From contig CANTGP010000088.1 in the NCBI GenBank assembly GCA_947653315.1, positions 1-9,851 of the forward strand: a stretch of DNA of 9,851 nt. Reading direction: 5' to 3'. The position numbers were made by a program, and so were the translations under genes. This document shows positions 1-7,491 of the stretch, one piece after another. The notes below the pieces were generated by a model. It did not search any database, was not told the origin of the DNA, and saw only the letters and a program-made list of their open reading frames with translations. How positions within the stretch are numbered: position 1 is the stretch's first letter; every line of letters starts with the position of its first letter. This DNA comes from an uncultured Lachnospiraceae bacterium (lineage in GTDB: Bacteria; Bacillota; Clostridia; Lachnospirales; Lachnospiraceae).

Positions 1-32
1 AGGGTTATGCTCTGGATTCGTGAGACAAGAGC

Positions 33-434
33 GTGGACGCTGCTGAAAGGGATTATTATGCGTTCTTCATGGCGGTGGATCCCCTGAACTTCATACGGAT
101 GCAGATTCTCGATTACGTGGTGTTAAATACGGACCGGAACAGGGATAATTTCGGGATTTTGGCATATAACGGGAAGATGCTTGGCTTATACCCGCTGTTT
201 GACCATGATTCCTGTTTTAAGGGGAAAAGCCCGAACGGGAATTATTTTCCAACGGGCATTACGTTCAGCAAGACGCTGGACCTTTTGAAAACGAAGTATG
301 GCAGGATTTACCATACCGTACATATCGACCGGTTTAAGGAAATTATAAACGGCAGTAAGTTTCGGGAAATTTTCCTGAAATGCAAATCGGCGGAAGAATA
401 CGAAGGGATGCTGCGGCGGGCGCAGAACTTATAG
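33..434 (+). CDS. HipA-like kinase, C-terminal fragment (probably truncated)
   Basis: This 133-residue reading frame opens at a GTG and carries the catalytic part of a HipA/PI4K-fold Ser/Thr kinase. The segment LNTDRNRDNFG (residues 31-41) matches the HipA catalytic loop, with Asp34 as the likely catalytic base and Asn39 as a metal ligand. FDHD (56-59) matches the DFG-like metal-binding Asp. The N-terminal lobe and P-loop are not in this frame, and whole HipA proteins are about 300-440 residues. The frame continues upstream to a TGA at 21-23, and the six codons before it (GYALDS) look like the same protein. No Shine-Dalgarno site precedes the GTG. The likeliest reading is a kinase gene starting outside the window and broken by a nonsense codon (perhaps TGG to TGA). 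A sequencing error or a separately translated fragment is possible. It ends 19 bp before the convergent DUF1294 gene. Confidence 0.6.
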   Translation: MDAAERDYYAFFMAVDPLNFIRMQILDYVVLNTDRNRDNFGILAYNGKMLGLYPLFDHDSCFKGKSPNGNYFPTGITFSKTLDLLKTKYGRIYHTVHIDRFKEIINGSKFREIFLKCKSAEEYEGMLRRAQNL

Positions 435-453
435 CGCCGCGCGGTCCGTGAAG

Positions 454-747
454 CTACATGATTTGGATTTGGATTGGCGCGCGCATAAGGGCGATGAACA
501 GGGCAATCTGTAAAAGAAGGATGGCCGGCATCCCGTAAACGAAATACCAGCGCCTTGTTTTATGGCGGAAAGCATACATGCCTATGATGCAGCCGATGCT
601 TCCGCCGATAATTGCCGTGATGAACAGGGTGGATTCCGGAATCCGCCACAGATGTTTCTTTGCCTTGTGCTTATCCAGTCCCATAAGGAACAGTCCTGCA
701 AGGTTTACTGCCGCGAAATATGTAATTAGCAGGGTAATGACATCCAT
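454..747 (-). CDS. DUF1294 family small membrane protein
   Basis: A 97-residue integral membrane protein of the DUF1294 family, whose function is unknown. Three hydrophobic segments are visible (about residues 4-24, 41-59 and 70-89). Between them lie the family's conserved motifs: DKHKAKK (25-31), WRIPE (34-38), GGSIG (48-52) and FRHKT (60-64). The length is normal for the family. The start is supported by AAGGAG about nine bases upstream of the ATG. The C-terminus ends in a small repeat, IQIQIM, from a short ATTTGG-type DNA repeat. The gene begins 46 bp after the argG stop on the same strand and no terminator is seen between them, so it is probably the second gene of an argG transcript. Nothing visible ties it to arginine synthesis. 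Confidence 0.85.
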   Translation of the reverse strand: MDVITLLITYFAAVNLAGLFLMGLDKHKAKKHLWRIPESTLFITAIIGGSIGCIIGMYAFRHKTRRWYFVYGMPAILLLQIALFIALMRAPIQIQIM

Positions 748-793
748 GCGTGCCGCTCCTTTCCCCGTCCGCTTGTTTTTTGTTCTGCAGTTA

Positions 794-2017
794 TTATTTC
801 CCGGATTTTTCCGCTTCCTGCATCTTCATGGCGCGTACTTTGCAGGAAAGGCCGAACAGGTTAATGAAGCCTTCCGCATCGTGGTGGTCGTACAAATCGC
901 CGGTGGTGAAGGATGCGATGCTTTCGTTGTAAAGGGAGTAAGGGGAAGTGGTTCCGGCTTTGATGATGTTGCCTTTATAGAGCTTGAATTTCACTTCGCC
1001 CGTTACATATTTTTGTGTGGATTCGATAAACGCCTGTACCGCTTCCCGGAGGGGAGTAAACCATTTCCCTTCGTAAACGATTTGCGCCAGTTTATTACCC
1101 ATGTCGGCTTTTAATGCGTAAGTATCGCGGTCGAGGATCAGCTCCTCCAACTGCTGGTGCGCTTCGTAAAGAATGGTACCGCCCGGGGTTTCGTATACGC
1201 CGCGGGATTTCATGCCTACCACGCGGTTTTCCACGATGTCCACGATGCCGATGCCGTGTTTGCCGCCGAGGGCATTGAGTTCGCGGATGATGTCGGACAC
1301 TTTCATCTTTTTGCCGTTTACCGAAGTGGGAACGCCTTTTTCAAAGGTCATCGTTACGTATTCGCCCTCATCGGGAGCTTTTTCGGGAGTGGTCCCAAGC
1401 ACCAGGAGGTGTTCAAAATTCGGTTCGCTTGCGGGATCCTCCAGTTCCAGTCCTTCATGGCTGATGTGCCACAGGTTCCTGTCACGGCTGTACGAGGAAT
1501 CCGCGGAGAACGGAAGGTCGATGCCGTGCGCTTTGCAGTATTCGATTTCGGATTCACGGGAATCCAGCGTCCATTTGTCGTTTCTCCAGGCGGCAATGAT
1601 TTTTAAGTCGGGGGCAAGCGCCTTGATACCCAGTTCGAAACGGATTTGGTCGTTGCCTTTGCCGGTAGCGCCGTGGCAGATGGCGGATGCCCCTTCCTTA
1701 CGGGCAATTTCCACCAGCCTTTTGGCGATGACGGGCCTTGCCATGGAAGTGCCAAGCAGGTACTTATTTTCGTATACGGCATGTGCCTGTACGCAGGGAA
1801 CGATGTATTCGTCACAGAATTCATCAGTGACGTCTTCGATATAGAGCTTTTCCGCGCCGCAGAATTTTGCCCTTTCCTCAAGACCGTCCAGTTCTTCCCC
1901 CTGTCCGCAGTCCACGCAGACGCAGATGACTTCATAATCGAAATTTTCTTTCAGCCACGGAATGATTGCCGTGGTATCAAGCCCACCGGAGTAGGCAAGG
2001 ATTACTTTTTCCTTCAT
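794..2017 (-). CDS. argG: Argininosuccinate synthase
   Basis: Cytoplasmic enzyme joining citrulline and aspartate with ATP to form argininosuccinate, the penultimate step of arginine synthesis. The protein has 407 residues, the normal family length. The N-terminal PP-loop AYSGGLDTT (8-16) binds [13 protein letters not shown] (86-95) and [10 protein letters not shown] (115-124) match the citrulline and nucleotide-binding segments, and [16 protein letters not shown] further on is also characteristic. The open frame extends upstream to 2131, but the start at 2017 is chosen because [14 protein letters not shown] is the usual N-terminus and GGAGG lies nine bases upstream of that ATG. argH is not in the window. 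The gene is divergent from argC, with a shared control region of about 490 bp holding a promoter and candidate ARG boxes. The DUF1294 gene follows at 46 bp. Confidence 0.98.
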   Translation of the reverse strand: MKEKVILAYSGGLDTTAIIPWLKENFDYEVICVCVDCGQGEELDGLEERAKFCGAEKLYIEDVTDEFCDEYIVPCVQAHAVYENKYLLGTSMARPVIAKRLVEIARKEGASAICHGATGKGNDQIRFELGIKALAPDLKIIAAWRNDKWTLDSRESEIEYCKAHGIDLPFSADSSYSRDRNLWHISHEGLELEDPASEPNFEHLLVLGTTPEKAPDEGEYVTMTFEKGVPTSVNGKKMKVSDIIRELNALGGKHGIGIVDIVENRVVGMKSRGVYETPGGTILYEAHQQLEELILDRDTYALKADMGNKLAQIVYEGKWFTPLREAVQAFIESTQKYVTGEVKFKLYKGNIIKAGTTSPYSLYNESIASFTTGDLYDHHDAEGFINLFGLSCKVRAMKMQEAEKSGK

Positions 2018-2086
2018 GGTTGAATGCCTCCAGTTTTTCTTAGATTTCCAATTTAGTAAAATTTGGGTTGCTTTACTTCTCCAAAC

Positions 2087-2115
2087 AATATACATCATTT
2101 GGACGTTGATTGCAA
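2087..2115 (-). promoter_or_regulatory. Sigma-A type promoter of argG
   Basis: Read on the minus strand, TTGCAA (2115-2110) is followed after exactly 17 bases by TATATT (2092-2087). Transcription would begin near 2080, giving a leader of about 60 bases before the argG ATG at 2017. The prediction rests on sequence match only. Confidence 0.6.
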
Positions 2116-2178
2116 GGGGAAATTTATGCATAAAAAATGGATGTATGAACAGAGTTTTGCATAAAACAAAATAAATAT

Positions 2179-2212
2179 TGAATATTATTCATTATTGGTG
2201 TATAGTTATACA
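2179..2212. promoter_or_regulatory. Candidate tandem ARG boxes (ArgR/AhrC operator)
   Basis: Two perfect palindromes lie side by side between divergent argG and argC. The first, TGAATATTATTCA (2179-2191), has the half-sites TGAAT and ATTCA. The second, TGTATAGTTATACA (2199-2212), fits the 14-base ARG core TGNATWWWWATNCA except for one G in the centre. Their centres are about 20.5 bp apart, close to the two-turn spacing known for paired ARG boxes bound by hexameric ArgR. The first box is one base short in its spacer. They lie about 65-100 bp upstream of the argG -35 and 140-170 bp upstream of the argC -35. Arginine-dependent repression of both genes is inferred. Confidence 0.5.
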
Positions 2213-2231
2213 AACATGGGATTCGAAAGCG

Positions 2232-2309
2232 GACGCACGGAAGGAATTTTTTTGCGGGACGGCGGCAGCAGGATTGCCTGTCCCGAAAAAAAACTCTCGT
2301 CCGTGCGTC
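2232..2309. repeat. Nested inverted repeat between argG and argC
   Basis: The outer arms GACGCACGGA (2232-2241) and TCCGTGCGTC (2300-2309) are perfectly complementary. Inside them, T7 plus CGGGAC (2247-2260) pairs with GTCCCG plus A7 (2280-2292) with one bulged G, and a short GGC/GCC stem caps the structure. The T run comes first and the A run last, so neither strand gives a stem followed by a U tract; it is not an ordinary terminator. It lies upstream of the predicted argC start site and so would act as DNA or in an antisense or longer transcript. It might also be a relic of a small mobile repeat. The role is unknown. Confidence 0.65.
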
Positions 2310-2348
2310 GGCGTCCAACGCCGTCCTGTCAAAAACCGCAGAAAAAGG

Positions 2349-2377
2349 TTGAGATTTTCCGTCCGGCGTAGTATGAT
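2349..2377 (+). promoter_or_regulatory. Sigma-A type promoter of argC
   Basis: TTGAGA (2349-2354) and TATGAT (2372-2377) are separated by exactly 17 bases. Transcription would start near 2384, leaving a leader of about 124 bases before the argC ATG at 2508. An ARG-like partial palindrome (2372-2389, TATG...CATA ends) covers the -10, which would allow direct repression by ArgR; that site matches 11 of 14 specified consensus positions. Confidence 0.65.
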
Positions 2378-2391
2378 TTAGTACACATAAC

Positions 2392-2416
2392 TACATATGA
2401 AAGATACATATGAAAG
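2392..2416 (+). repeat. 12-bp direct repeat in argC leader
   Basis: TACATATGAAAG occurs at 2392-2403 and again at 2405-2416, separated by one A. It sits just downstream of the predicted argC transcription start. Each copy contains an ATG. Function unknown; it may be a recent tandem duplication. Confidence 0.7.
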
Positions 2417-2507
2417 GTGCGGTACGGAAAGAAAAAACGGGGTGCGGCGGGGGATGCCAAAGGGAATGCCGTGTGGAAATATTTGGAAGGAAGGATACGG
2501 AAAAAGG

Positions 2508-3455
2508 ATGAAAACAAGGATTTTTATTGACGGAAGCGAGGGAACGACGGGACTGCGGATTTTTGAACGGTTCGGGGGGAGGGACGATATCGAAATCCTT
2601 CCCATCCGTGCGGAGTTAAGGAAAGACGCGGCGGAAAGGAAAAGACTGATTAATGAGGCGGACGTCGTATTTCTCTGCCTGCCCGATGCGGCGGCGAGGG
2701 AGTCCGTGGGACTGGTGGAAAACGGGGACGTGACGGTGATTGACGCTTCCACGGCGCACCGGACGGAGGACGGATGGGCTTACGGCTTCCCGGAACTGTC
2801 GGCGGCGCACCGGGAGGCGGTGAGGAATTCCAAGCGGATTGCGGTTCCCGGCTGTTACGCTTCCGGTTTTATTGCTGCGGTGTATCCCTTGGTTGCGGGG
2901 GGGATTCTGCCAAAGGATTATCCGGTGTCGGCATTCGCCATGTCGGGGTACAGCGGGGCAGGGAAGAAGACCATAGCGGTGTATGAATCCGGGGAACGGG
3001 CTAAGGATTTGGATGCGCCGAGGGAATATGCCCTTTCGCAGAACCATAAACATTTAAAGGAAATGAAGAAGATTACCGGGCTTACGAGGACGCCGTTATT
3101 TTCCCCGGTGATTTGCGATTATTACAACGGTATGCTTTTAACGGTTCCGCTTTATACCGATTTGCTGGCGGGAAGTCCCACGCCGGAAGGAGTCCATGCC
3201 TTTTTGGAAAATTATTACGCGGGAGAGAGGTTTATCCGTGTCATGCCTTTCGGAAAAGAGGAGGAGTATAACGGCTTCCTTGCCGGAAATTCCTGTGCGG
3301 GCTGGGACGGTATGGAAATCTATGTGACGGGAAATGAGGAACGGGTGCTGGTGAGTACGCGTTTTGATAATTTGGGAAAAGGCGCTTCCGGGGCGGCGGT
3401 CCAATGCCTGAACCTGGTATTGGGCTGTGACGAGTGGAAGGGATTGCATGTGTGA
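2508..3455 (+). CDS. argC: N-acetyl-gamma-glutamyl-phosphate reductase, type 2
   Basis: NADPH-dependent reductase that converts N-acetylglutamyl phosphate to N-acetylglutamate semialdehyde, the third step of arginine synthesis, in the cytoplasm. The protein has 315 residues, fitting the shorter type-2 ArgC family (about 310). The N-terminal nucleotide-binding loop is GSEGTTG (9-15). IDASTAHR and the active-site segment PGCYASG follow, with Cys116 as the catalytic nucleophile. The open frame reaches back to an ATG at 2397, but that stretch is low-complexity and not ArgC-like. MKTRIFIDGSEGTTG is the usual start, and AAGGAAGGA lies about 12 bases upstream of it. Instead of argJ-argB-argD, the next genes are a GNAT enzyme (18-33 bp away) and a sensor kinase, so the arginine pathway genes are split in this genome. 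Confidence 0.96.
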   Translation: MKTRIFIDGSEGTTGLRIFERFGGRDDIEILPIRAELRKDAAERKRLINEADVVFLCLPDAAARESVGLVENGDVTVIDASTAHRTEDGWAYGFPELSAAHREAVRNSKRIAVPGCYASGFIAAVYPLVAGGILPKDYPVSAFAMSGYSGAGKKTIAVYESGERAKDLDAPREYALSQNHKHLKEMKKITGLTRTPLFSPVICDYYNGMLLTVPLYTDLLAGSPTPEGVHAFLENYYAGERFIRVMPFGKEEEYNGFLAGNSCAGWDGMEIYVTGNEERVLVSTRFDNLGKGASGAAVQCLNLVLGCDEWKGLHV

Positions 3456-3488
3456 CGGATGTAATGAAAAGGAATGGAGAAAAAATAT

Positions 3489-3932
3489 ATGGTACGGACG
3501 ATGACAATCGAGGATTATGAAGGGGTATATGCGCTGTGGATGGGGATTAAAGGTTTTGCCATGCGCAGCATTGACGATTCCCGGACGGGCGTGGAGCGCT
3601 TTTTAAGGCGTAATCCGGATACCAGCGTGGTAGCGGTGGAGGACGGGAAAATCGTGGGGGCGATTCTCTGCGGGCATGACGGCAGGAGGGGATGTATGTA
3701 CCATGTATGTGTTCATGCGGATTACCGGATGAAAGGAATCGGCAGGGCGATGGTGGTACATGCCATGGAAGCCTTGAAAAAGGAACAGATCAGTAAAATA
3801 TCGCTGATTGCCTTTACGGCAAATGATATTGGGAACGCGTTTTGGAACCGGATTGGGTGGACGAAACGGGAAGATTTGAATTATTATGATTTTGTACTGA
3901 ATACGGAAAACATTGTGGCGTTTAACCAGTGA
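3489..3932 (+). CDS. GNAT family N-acetyltransferase, YpeA-like
   Basis: A 147-residue single-domain acetyl-CoA-dependent acetyltransferase. The acetyl-CoA binding motif A is YRMKGIGRA (79-87). The preceding GHDGRRGCMYH (62-72) resembles the GYDGHRG strand of E. coli YpeA, and the N-terminal MTIEDYEGVYALW is typical of clostridial members. The start at 3489 is preferred because GGAG lies nine bases upstream. The alternative ATG at 3474 (five residues longer) has AAAAGG almost touching it. The gene follows argC by 33 bp without a terminator and is presumably co-transcribed. Its substrate is unknown. A role in N-acetylglutamate formation is conceivable from position alone but is not shown by the sequence. 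Its last codons and stop form the first unit of a triplicated 12-bp repeat. Confidence 0.9.
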   Translation: MVRTMTIEDYEGVYALWMGIKGFAMRSIDDSRTGVERFLRRNPDTSVVAVEDGKIVGAILCGHDGRRGCMYHVCVHADYRMKGIGRAMVVHAMEALKKEQISKISLIAFTANDIGNAFWNRIGWTKREDLNYYDFVLNTENIVAFNQ

Positions 3933-3956
3933 TTTAACCAATGATTTGACCAATGA
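3921..3956 (+). repeat. Three tandem 12-bp units at GNAT stop codon
   Basis: TTTAACCAGTGA (3921-3932), TTTAACCAATGA (3933-3944) and TTTGACCAATGA (3945-3956) lie head to tail, each neighbouring pair differing at one base. The unit is 12 bases long and in frame, so each copy encodes Phe-Asn/Asp-Gln-stop in the acetyltransferase frame. The stop codon is therefore triplicated. The third unit also holds TTGACC, but no acceptable -10 follows at the right distance. Confidence 0.85.
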
Positions 3957-4002
3957 AAGGATTGTTTTGGGAACAGGTCCGGTTGCAGGGAGGAAACTTT
4001 TG

Positions 4003-7000
4003 ATGAGAGGAAAGAAGAAAGTCATACAGCAGGCGGTTTACGGTTTGGTTTTACTGTTGGCGGTTTTGGTGGTATTCCAGTGGTATGCGGTACAGAACAG
4101 AAAGCGTATGGAGGAACGGAATAAGAATTATGCGGCGGATTCGGCAACGCTGGCGGCTGCCAAAATAAACGAGGATTTAAACGATGCCATGGATTTAATC
4201 AACACCTATGCGTATTTCATGGAAAAAGGCATGACGGGACCGTTGATTAAGCCGCAGACATTGAAAGAGCTGGCGGATAATTCGATGTTTGATACCCTGC
4301 TGTTTACGGATGCCGACGGTACGGATTATGCCGCCGACGGACGGACCTCCGATGTGACGGACCGCAGCTTCTATATGGACGGGATGCGTGGGGAAAGCGG
4401 GATATCCGTCGTTTCCGATCCCCATTTTTATAACGAAACCATGGTATGTTTTTATACGCCCCTCCGCATGGACGGGGAAACCGTCGGCGTGCTCAGGGGG
4501 GCATACCTGGCGGAAGAATATTTGAAGGATATGCTTGCCACCACTTATTTCGGTGAGGAAGCGGAAGTGTATTTGTGTATGCCGGACGGAACGGTGATTG
4601 CGGGTTCCGTGGAAGGAACGGATAAGGAAAACCTGCTGGAAACGCTGCTGGCGGACGGGGTTATCGATGCCGGTACGGCAAAACAGGCGGAGGATGTGTT
4701 TTTAAACGGAGGGGAAGGCGCTTTTCTGTGCAGCCCCGAATGCAAAACCGACAATATCTGTGTGATGTATCTTCCGGACCATAAGTATGTCCTTGTGCAG
4801 ATTTTCCCGAAAACGGTGACGCAAAGGATGATCCGGGCGGAGAATTTGGTGGGTATCCGTCTGGAAATCATGTTGTTTGCCCTGTTTGCCGTATATGTGC
4901 TGATTCTGATTGTACGCGCCGGAAGGGAAAAGAAGCTGCTGCAGCAGGAAAACAGGGAAATGGGTTACATAATTAACGGGGTCAATACGCTGTTTACCCG
5001 TTTTACCATGGTGGATTTTGAAGCCGATACTTACCAGTATTTGGCAGGTACGGCGCCGGAAAACAAAAGCCTTGCCGCAAGCGGAAAGTACGGGGACTTT
5101 GCAAGACATTTGTGCGCATTGGTTATGGAAGGGGAGGAACGGCTGGAATTTGAAAAAGAGGTCCGCCGGGAAGCGGTCATGGCGGCATTGGAGGATCAGG
5201 AAGATATACGTTTGGAGTGCCATGTGCTGCGCGGGGCGAAAGAAGACTGGGAGCATTTGAACATTATCTGTTTGGAGCGGAAAGAGGGAAGGGCATGTAA
5301 AGTCCTGTTTATCCGTCAGAATATTACGGACGTGAAGGAAAAGGAACTCCGTATCCAGGCCAAAATGGCTTTGGCAAGCCGGAAGGAAAGACAGTACCGG
5401 GTTGCGGTTACGTCCAATGCTTTCTGCACTTTTGAATTTAACCTGACCGAAGACCGGATTGAGCAGGATGTGGTGCGTACCGTAAACGGACGGCAGATAT
5501 CCCTGCTGCAGAGGTCGGGACTGGAGGCTCCGTGCAGGGCTTCCGAGTGTTTCGGAAAATGGAGGCAGTTCGTACTGCCGGAATCCATGGAAACGTATAC
5601 TACCATTGTGGACGTCAGGTATTTGAAAGAGCGTTTTGAACAGGGCGACATGGAAGTCATTGCGGAATACTGGGGAAAGGCTTCCGATGAAGAACCGATG
5701 TGCGTCCGCCAGTCCTTCCTGATGACGCGTGACGACGAAACGGGCGATATTATGGTCATGGTCGTGTCAAAAGAGATTACCGAGCAGGTGAAGAAGCAGA
5801 GGGAACAGACACAGGCTTTGCAGGATGCGCTGATGCAGGCGCAGCATGCGAACCGCGCGAAGACCACGTTCCTTTCCAATATGTCCCACGATATCCGCAC
5901 GCCCATGAATGCGATTATCGGCTTTGCCACCATTGCGGTCAGCCATATTGACAATAAGGACCAGGTCAGGGATTGCCTGCAGAAAGTGCTTTCGTCCAGC
6001 AACCATCTGCTCAGCCTGATTAACGATATTTTGGACATGAGCAGGATTGAAAGCGGGAAGGTACAGATTAAGGAGCAGGAGTGCAATATTTCCGAGCTGA
6101 TGCATAATTTGGTGAGCATCATCCAGCCCCAGGTGAAGGCGAAGCAGTTGGAGCTTTTCATTGATACTTTTGAAGTCGCCAACGAAGACGTGATTGCGGA
6201 TGCACTGAAGTTAAACCAGGTATTTATCAACCTGCTGAGCAATGCGGTAAAATATACGCCGGCGGGAGGAACCATTACGTTCCGCATTATGCAGAAGACG
6301 ACGTTCCGTCACGGATACGGGGATTACACGTTTATCGTAAAGGATAACGGTATCGGTATGTCCAAAGAATTTGTGGAGCATATTTTCGAGCCGTTTGAGC
6401 GGGAAGTGACCACAACCCAAAGCGGTATCCAGGGGACAGGACTCGGTATGGCGATTACGAAAAATATTGTGGAAATGATGAACGGGACGATTTCCGTGGA
6501 GAGCGGACTCGGAAAGGGAAGTACTTTTACGGTGGACCTTACGCTGAAACTTCAGGATGTGGAAAAGAATGCGGCACAGATTCAGGAATTGGAAGGGCTG
6601 CGTGCACTGGTGGTGGATGATGATTTCCATGTCTGTGACAGCGTGAGCAAGATGTTAAAGCAGATCGGGATGCGGGCCGAATGGACCACGTCCGGCAGGG
6701 AGGCCGCATACCGTGCACAGATAGCCCATGAGGAAGGGGATTCTTACCATACCTTTATCATCGACTGGCAGATGCCGGAAACGAGCGGTGTGGAAACGGC
6801 GCGGAGAATCCGCAAGGCGGTAGGGGACGAAGCGCCCATCATTATCCTGACGGCCTATGACTGGACGGACATCGAGACGGAAGCAAGGGAGGCGGGGGTA
6901 ACCGCATTCTGTGCGAAACCGTTGTTTATGTCGGATTTGAAATCCGCGCTGTTAGCCGCCAATAACCTGCTGGATAAGGAGGAGAAGGCGCCCGCATGGA

Positions 7001-7395
7001 CCTTGGCCGATTTCGGCGGCAAACGCATTTTACTGGTGGAGGATATCGAACTGAACCGGGAAATCGCGGAAGTCATCCTGACGGAAACCGGATTCCTCGT
7101 GGAGACGGCTCCCGACGGGACGGATGCGGTGGACATGGTGAGGAAGTCGGAGGAGAATTATTACGATGCAGTGCTGATGGATGTGCAGATGCCGATTATG
7201 AACGGTTACGAGGCTACAAGGACCATACGGAACCTGCCGAGGAAGGATGTAAAGGATTTGCCGATTATCGCCATGACGGCGAACGCGCTGGAGGAAGATA
7301 AAGAGGCGGCATTGAAGAACGGAATGAATGCCCACATCGCAAAACCGCTGGACGTGGATGTCTTTATACAGGTACTTGGGCATTACCTGAAATAA
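4003..7395 (+). CDS. Hybrid sensor histidine kinase with two receiver domains
   Basis: A 1130-residue membrane signalling protein. TM1 (about 7-29) and TM2 (about 287-306) flank an extracytoplasmic domain of some 255 residues that looks like a double-Cache ligand sensor. Two PAS-like regions follow (about 322-446, ending RQNITDVKEKE, and 464-585, ending SKEITEQ), then a helical linker. HisKA carries the H-box SHDIRTPMN with His629. The ATPase has N747, DNGIG (781-785) and GTGLGM (811-816). REC1 (about 866-985) keeps DDD (872-874), Asp921 and Lys972. REC2 (about 1007-1128) keeps ED (1013-1014), Asp1060 and a final AKPL. All phosphotransfer residues are present. No Hpt domain or separate regulator is encoded nearby, so the output is unknown. 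The start at 4003 has GGGAGG nine bases upstream; the open frame continues back to 3913 only through the repeat. It may be transcribed with argC and the GNAT gene. Confidence 0.95.
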   Translation: MRGKKKVIQQAVYGLVLLLAVLVVFQWYAVQNRKRMEERNKNYAADSATLAAAKINEDLNDAMDLINTYAYFMEKGMTGPLIKPQTLKELADNSMFDTLLFTDADGTDYAADGRTSDVTDRSFYMDGMRGESGISVVSDPHFYNETMVCFYTPLRMDGETVGVLRGAYLAEEYLKDMLATTYFGEEAEVYLCMPDGTVIAGSVEGTDKENLLETLLADGVIDAGTAKQAEDVFLNGGEGAFLCSPECKTDNICVMYLPDHKYVLVQIFPKTVTQRMIRAENLVGIRLEIMLFALFAVYVLILIVRAGREKKLLQQENREMGYIINGVNTLFTRFTMVDFEADTYQYLAGTAPENKSLAASGKYGDFARHLCALVMEGEERLEFEKEVRREAVMAALEDQEDIRLECHVLRGAKEDWEHLNIICLERKEGRACKVLFIRQNITDVKEKELRIQAKMALASRKERQYRVAVTSNAFCTFEFNLTEDRIEQDVVRTVNGRQISLLQRSGLEAPCRASECFGKWRQFVLPESMETYTTIVDVRYLKERFEQGDMEVIAEYWGKASDEEPMCVRQSFLMTRDDETGDIMVMVVSKEITEQVKKQREQTQALQDALMQAQHANRAKTTFLSNMSHDIRTPMNAIIGFATIAVSHIDNKDQVRDCLQKVLSSSNHLLSLINDILDMSRIESGKVQIKEQECNISELMHNLVSIIQPQVKAKQLELFIDTFEVANEDVIADALKLNQVFINLLSNAVKYTPAGGTITFRIMQKTTFRHGYGDYTFIVKDNGIGMSKEFVEHIFEPFEREVTTTQSGIQGTGLGMAITKNIVEMMNGTISVESGLGKGSTFTVDLTLKLQDVEKNAAQIQELEGLRALVVDDDFHVCDSVSKMLKQIGMRAEWTTSGREAAYRAQIAHEEGDSYHTFIIDWQMPETSGVETARRIRKAVGDEAPIIILTAYDWTDIETEAREAGVTAFCAKPLFMSDLKSALLAANNLLDKEEKAPAWTLADFGGKRILLVEDIELNREIAEVILTETGFLVETAPDGTDAVDMVRKSEENYYDAVLMDVQMPIMNGYEATRTIRNLPRKDVKDLPIIAMTANALEEDKEAALKNGMNAHIAKPLDVDVFIQVLGHYLK

Positions 7396-7397
7396 GC

Positions 7398-7452
7398 GGC
7401 AGACAAAAACAGGCAGGGAATATTTTCCCTGCCTGTTCGTCTGCCTGTTTTT
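7398..7452. terminator. Bidirectional intrinsic terminator
   Basis: AACAGGCAGGGAA (7408-7420) and its perfect complement (7425-7437) enclose the loop TATT. An outer stem GGCAGAC/GTCTGCC (7398-7404 with 7439-7445) extends it. On the plus strand TGTTTTT follows. On the minus strand the inner stem runs straight into TTTTTG, from the plus-strand AAAAAC at 7405-7410. It serves the convergent kinase and bacteriohemerythrin genes. Confidence 0.93.
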
Positions 7453-7491
7453 GGAAAATGCCGCCGGGAGCTGTGCAGGCCGGACGGTCCG

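Noticed and set aside
21..23. TGA in the HipA-like gene as selenocysteine recoding
   Set aside because: No SECIS-like hairpin is evident just after it and the protein family has no known selenocysteine; a nonsense change is simpler.
578..1844. Long plus-strand open frames opposite argG
   Set aside because: They mirror the strongly conserved argG coding sequence and have no Shine-Dalgarno site or family resemblance.
2124..2162. Extra ARG half-sites TATGCAT (2125-2131) and TTTGCAT (2156-2162)
   Set aside because: Each matches only one half of the ARG palindrome; in AT-rich DNA single halves are expected by chance.
2384..2507. A T-box or known riboswitch in the argC leader
   Set aside because: No T-box sequence (GGGTGGNACCGCG-like), no specifier stem and no terminator were found between the predicted start and argC.
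3946..3974. TTGACC as a -35 for the hybrid kinase
   Set aside because: The hexamer 17 bases on is GGGAAC, and no TATAAT-like sequence lies at 16-18 bases.
5316..6287. 323-codon open frame on the minus strand inside the hybrid kinase
   Set aside because: It is antisense to the conserved HisKA/ATPase coding sequence, has no recognisable domain, and arises from codon bias on the plus strand.
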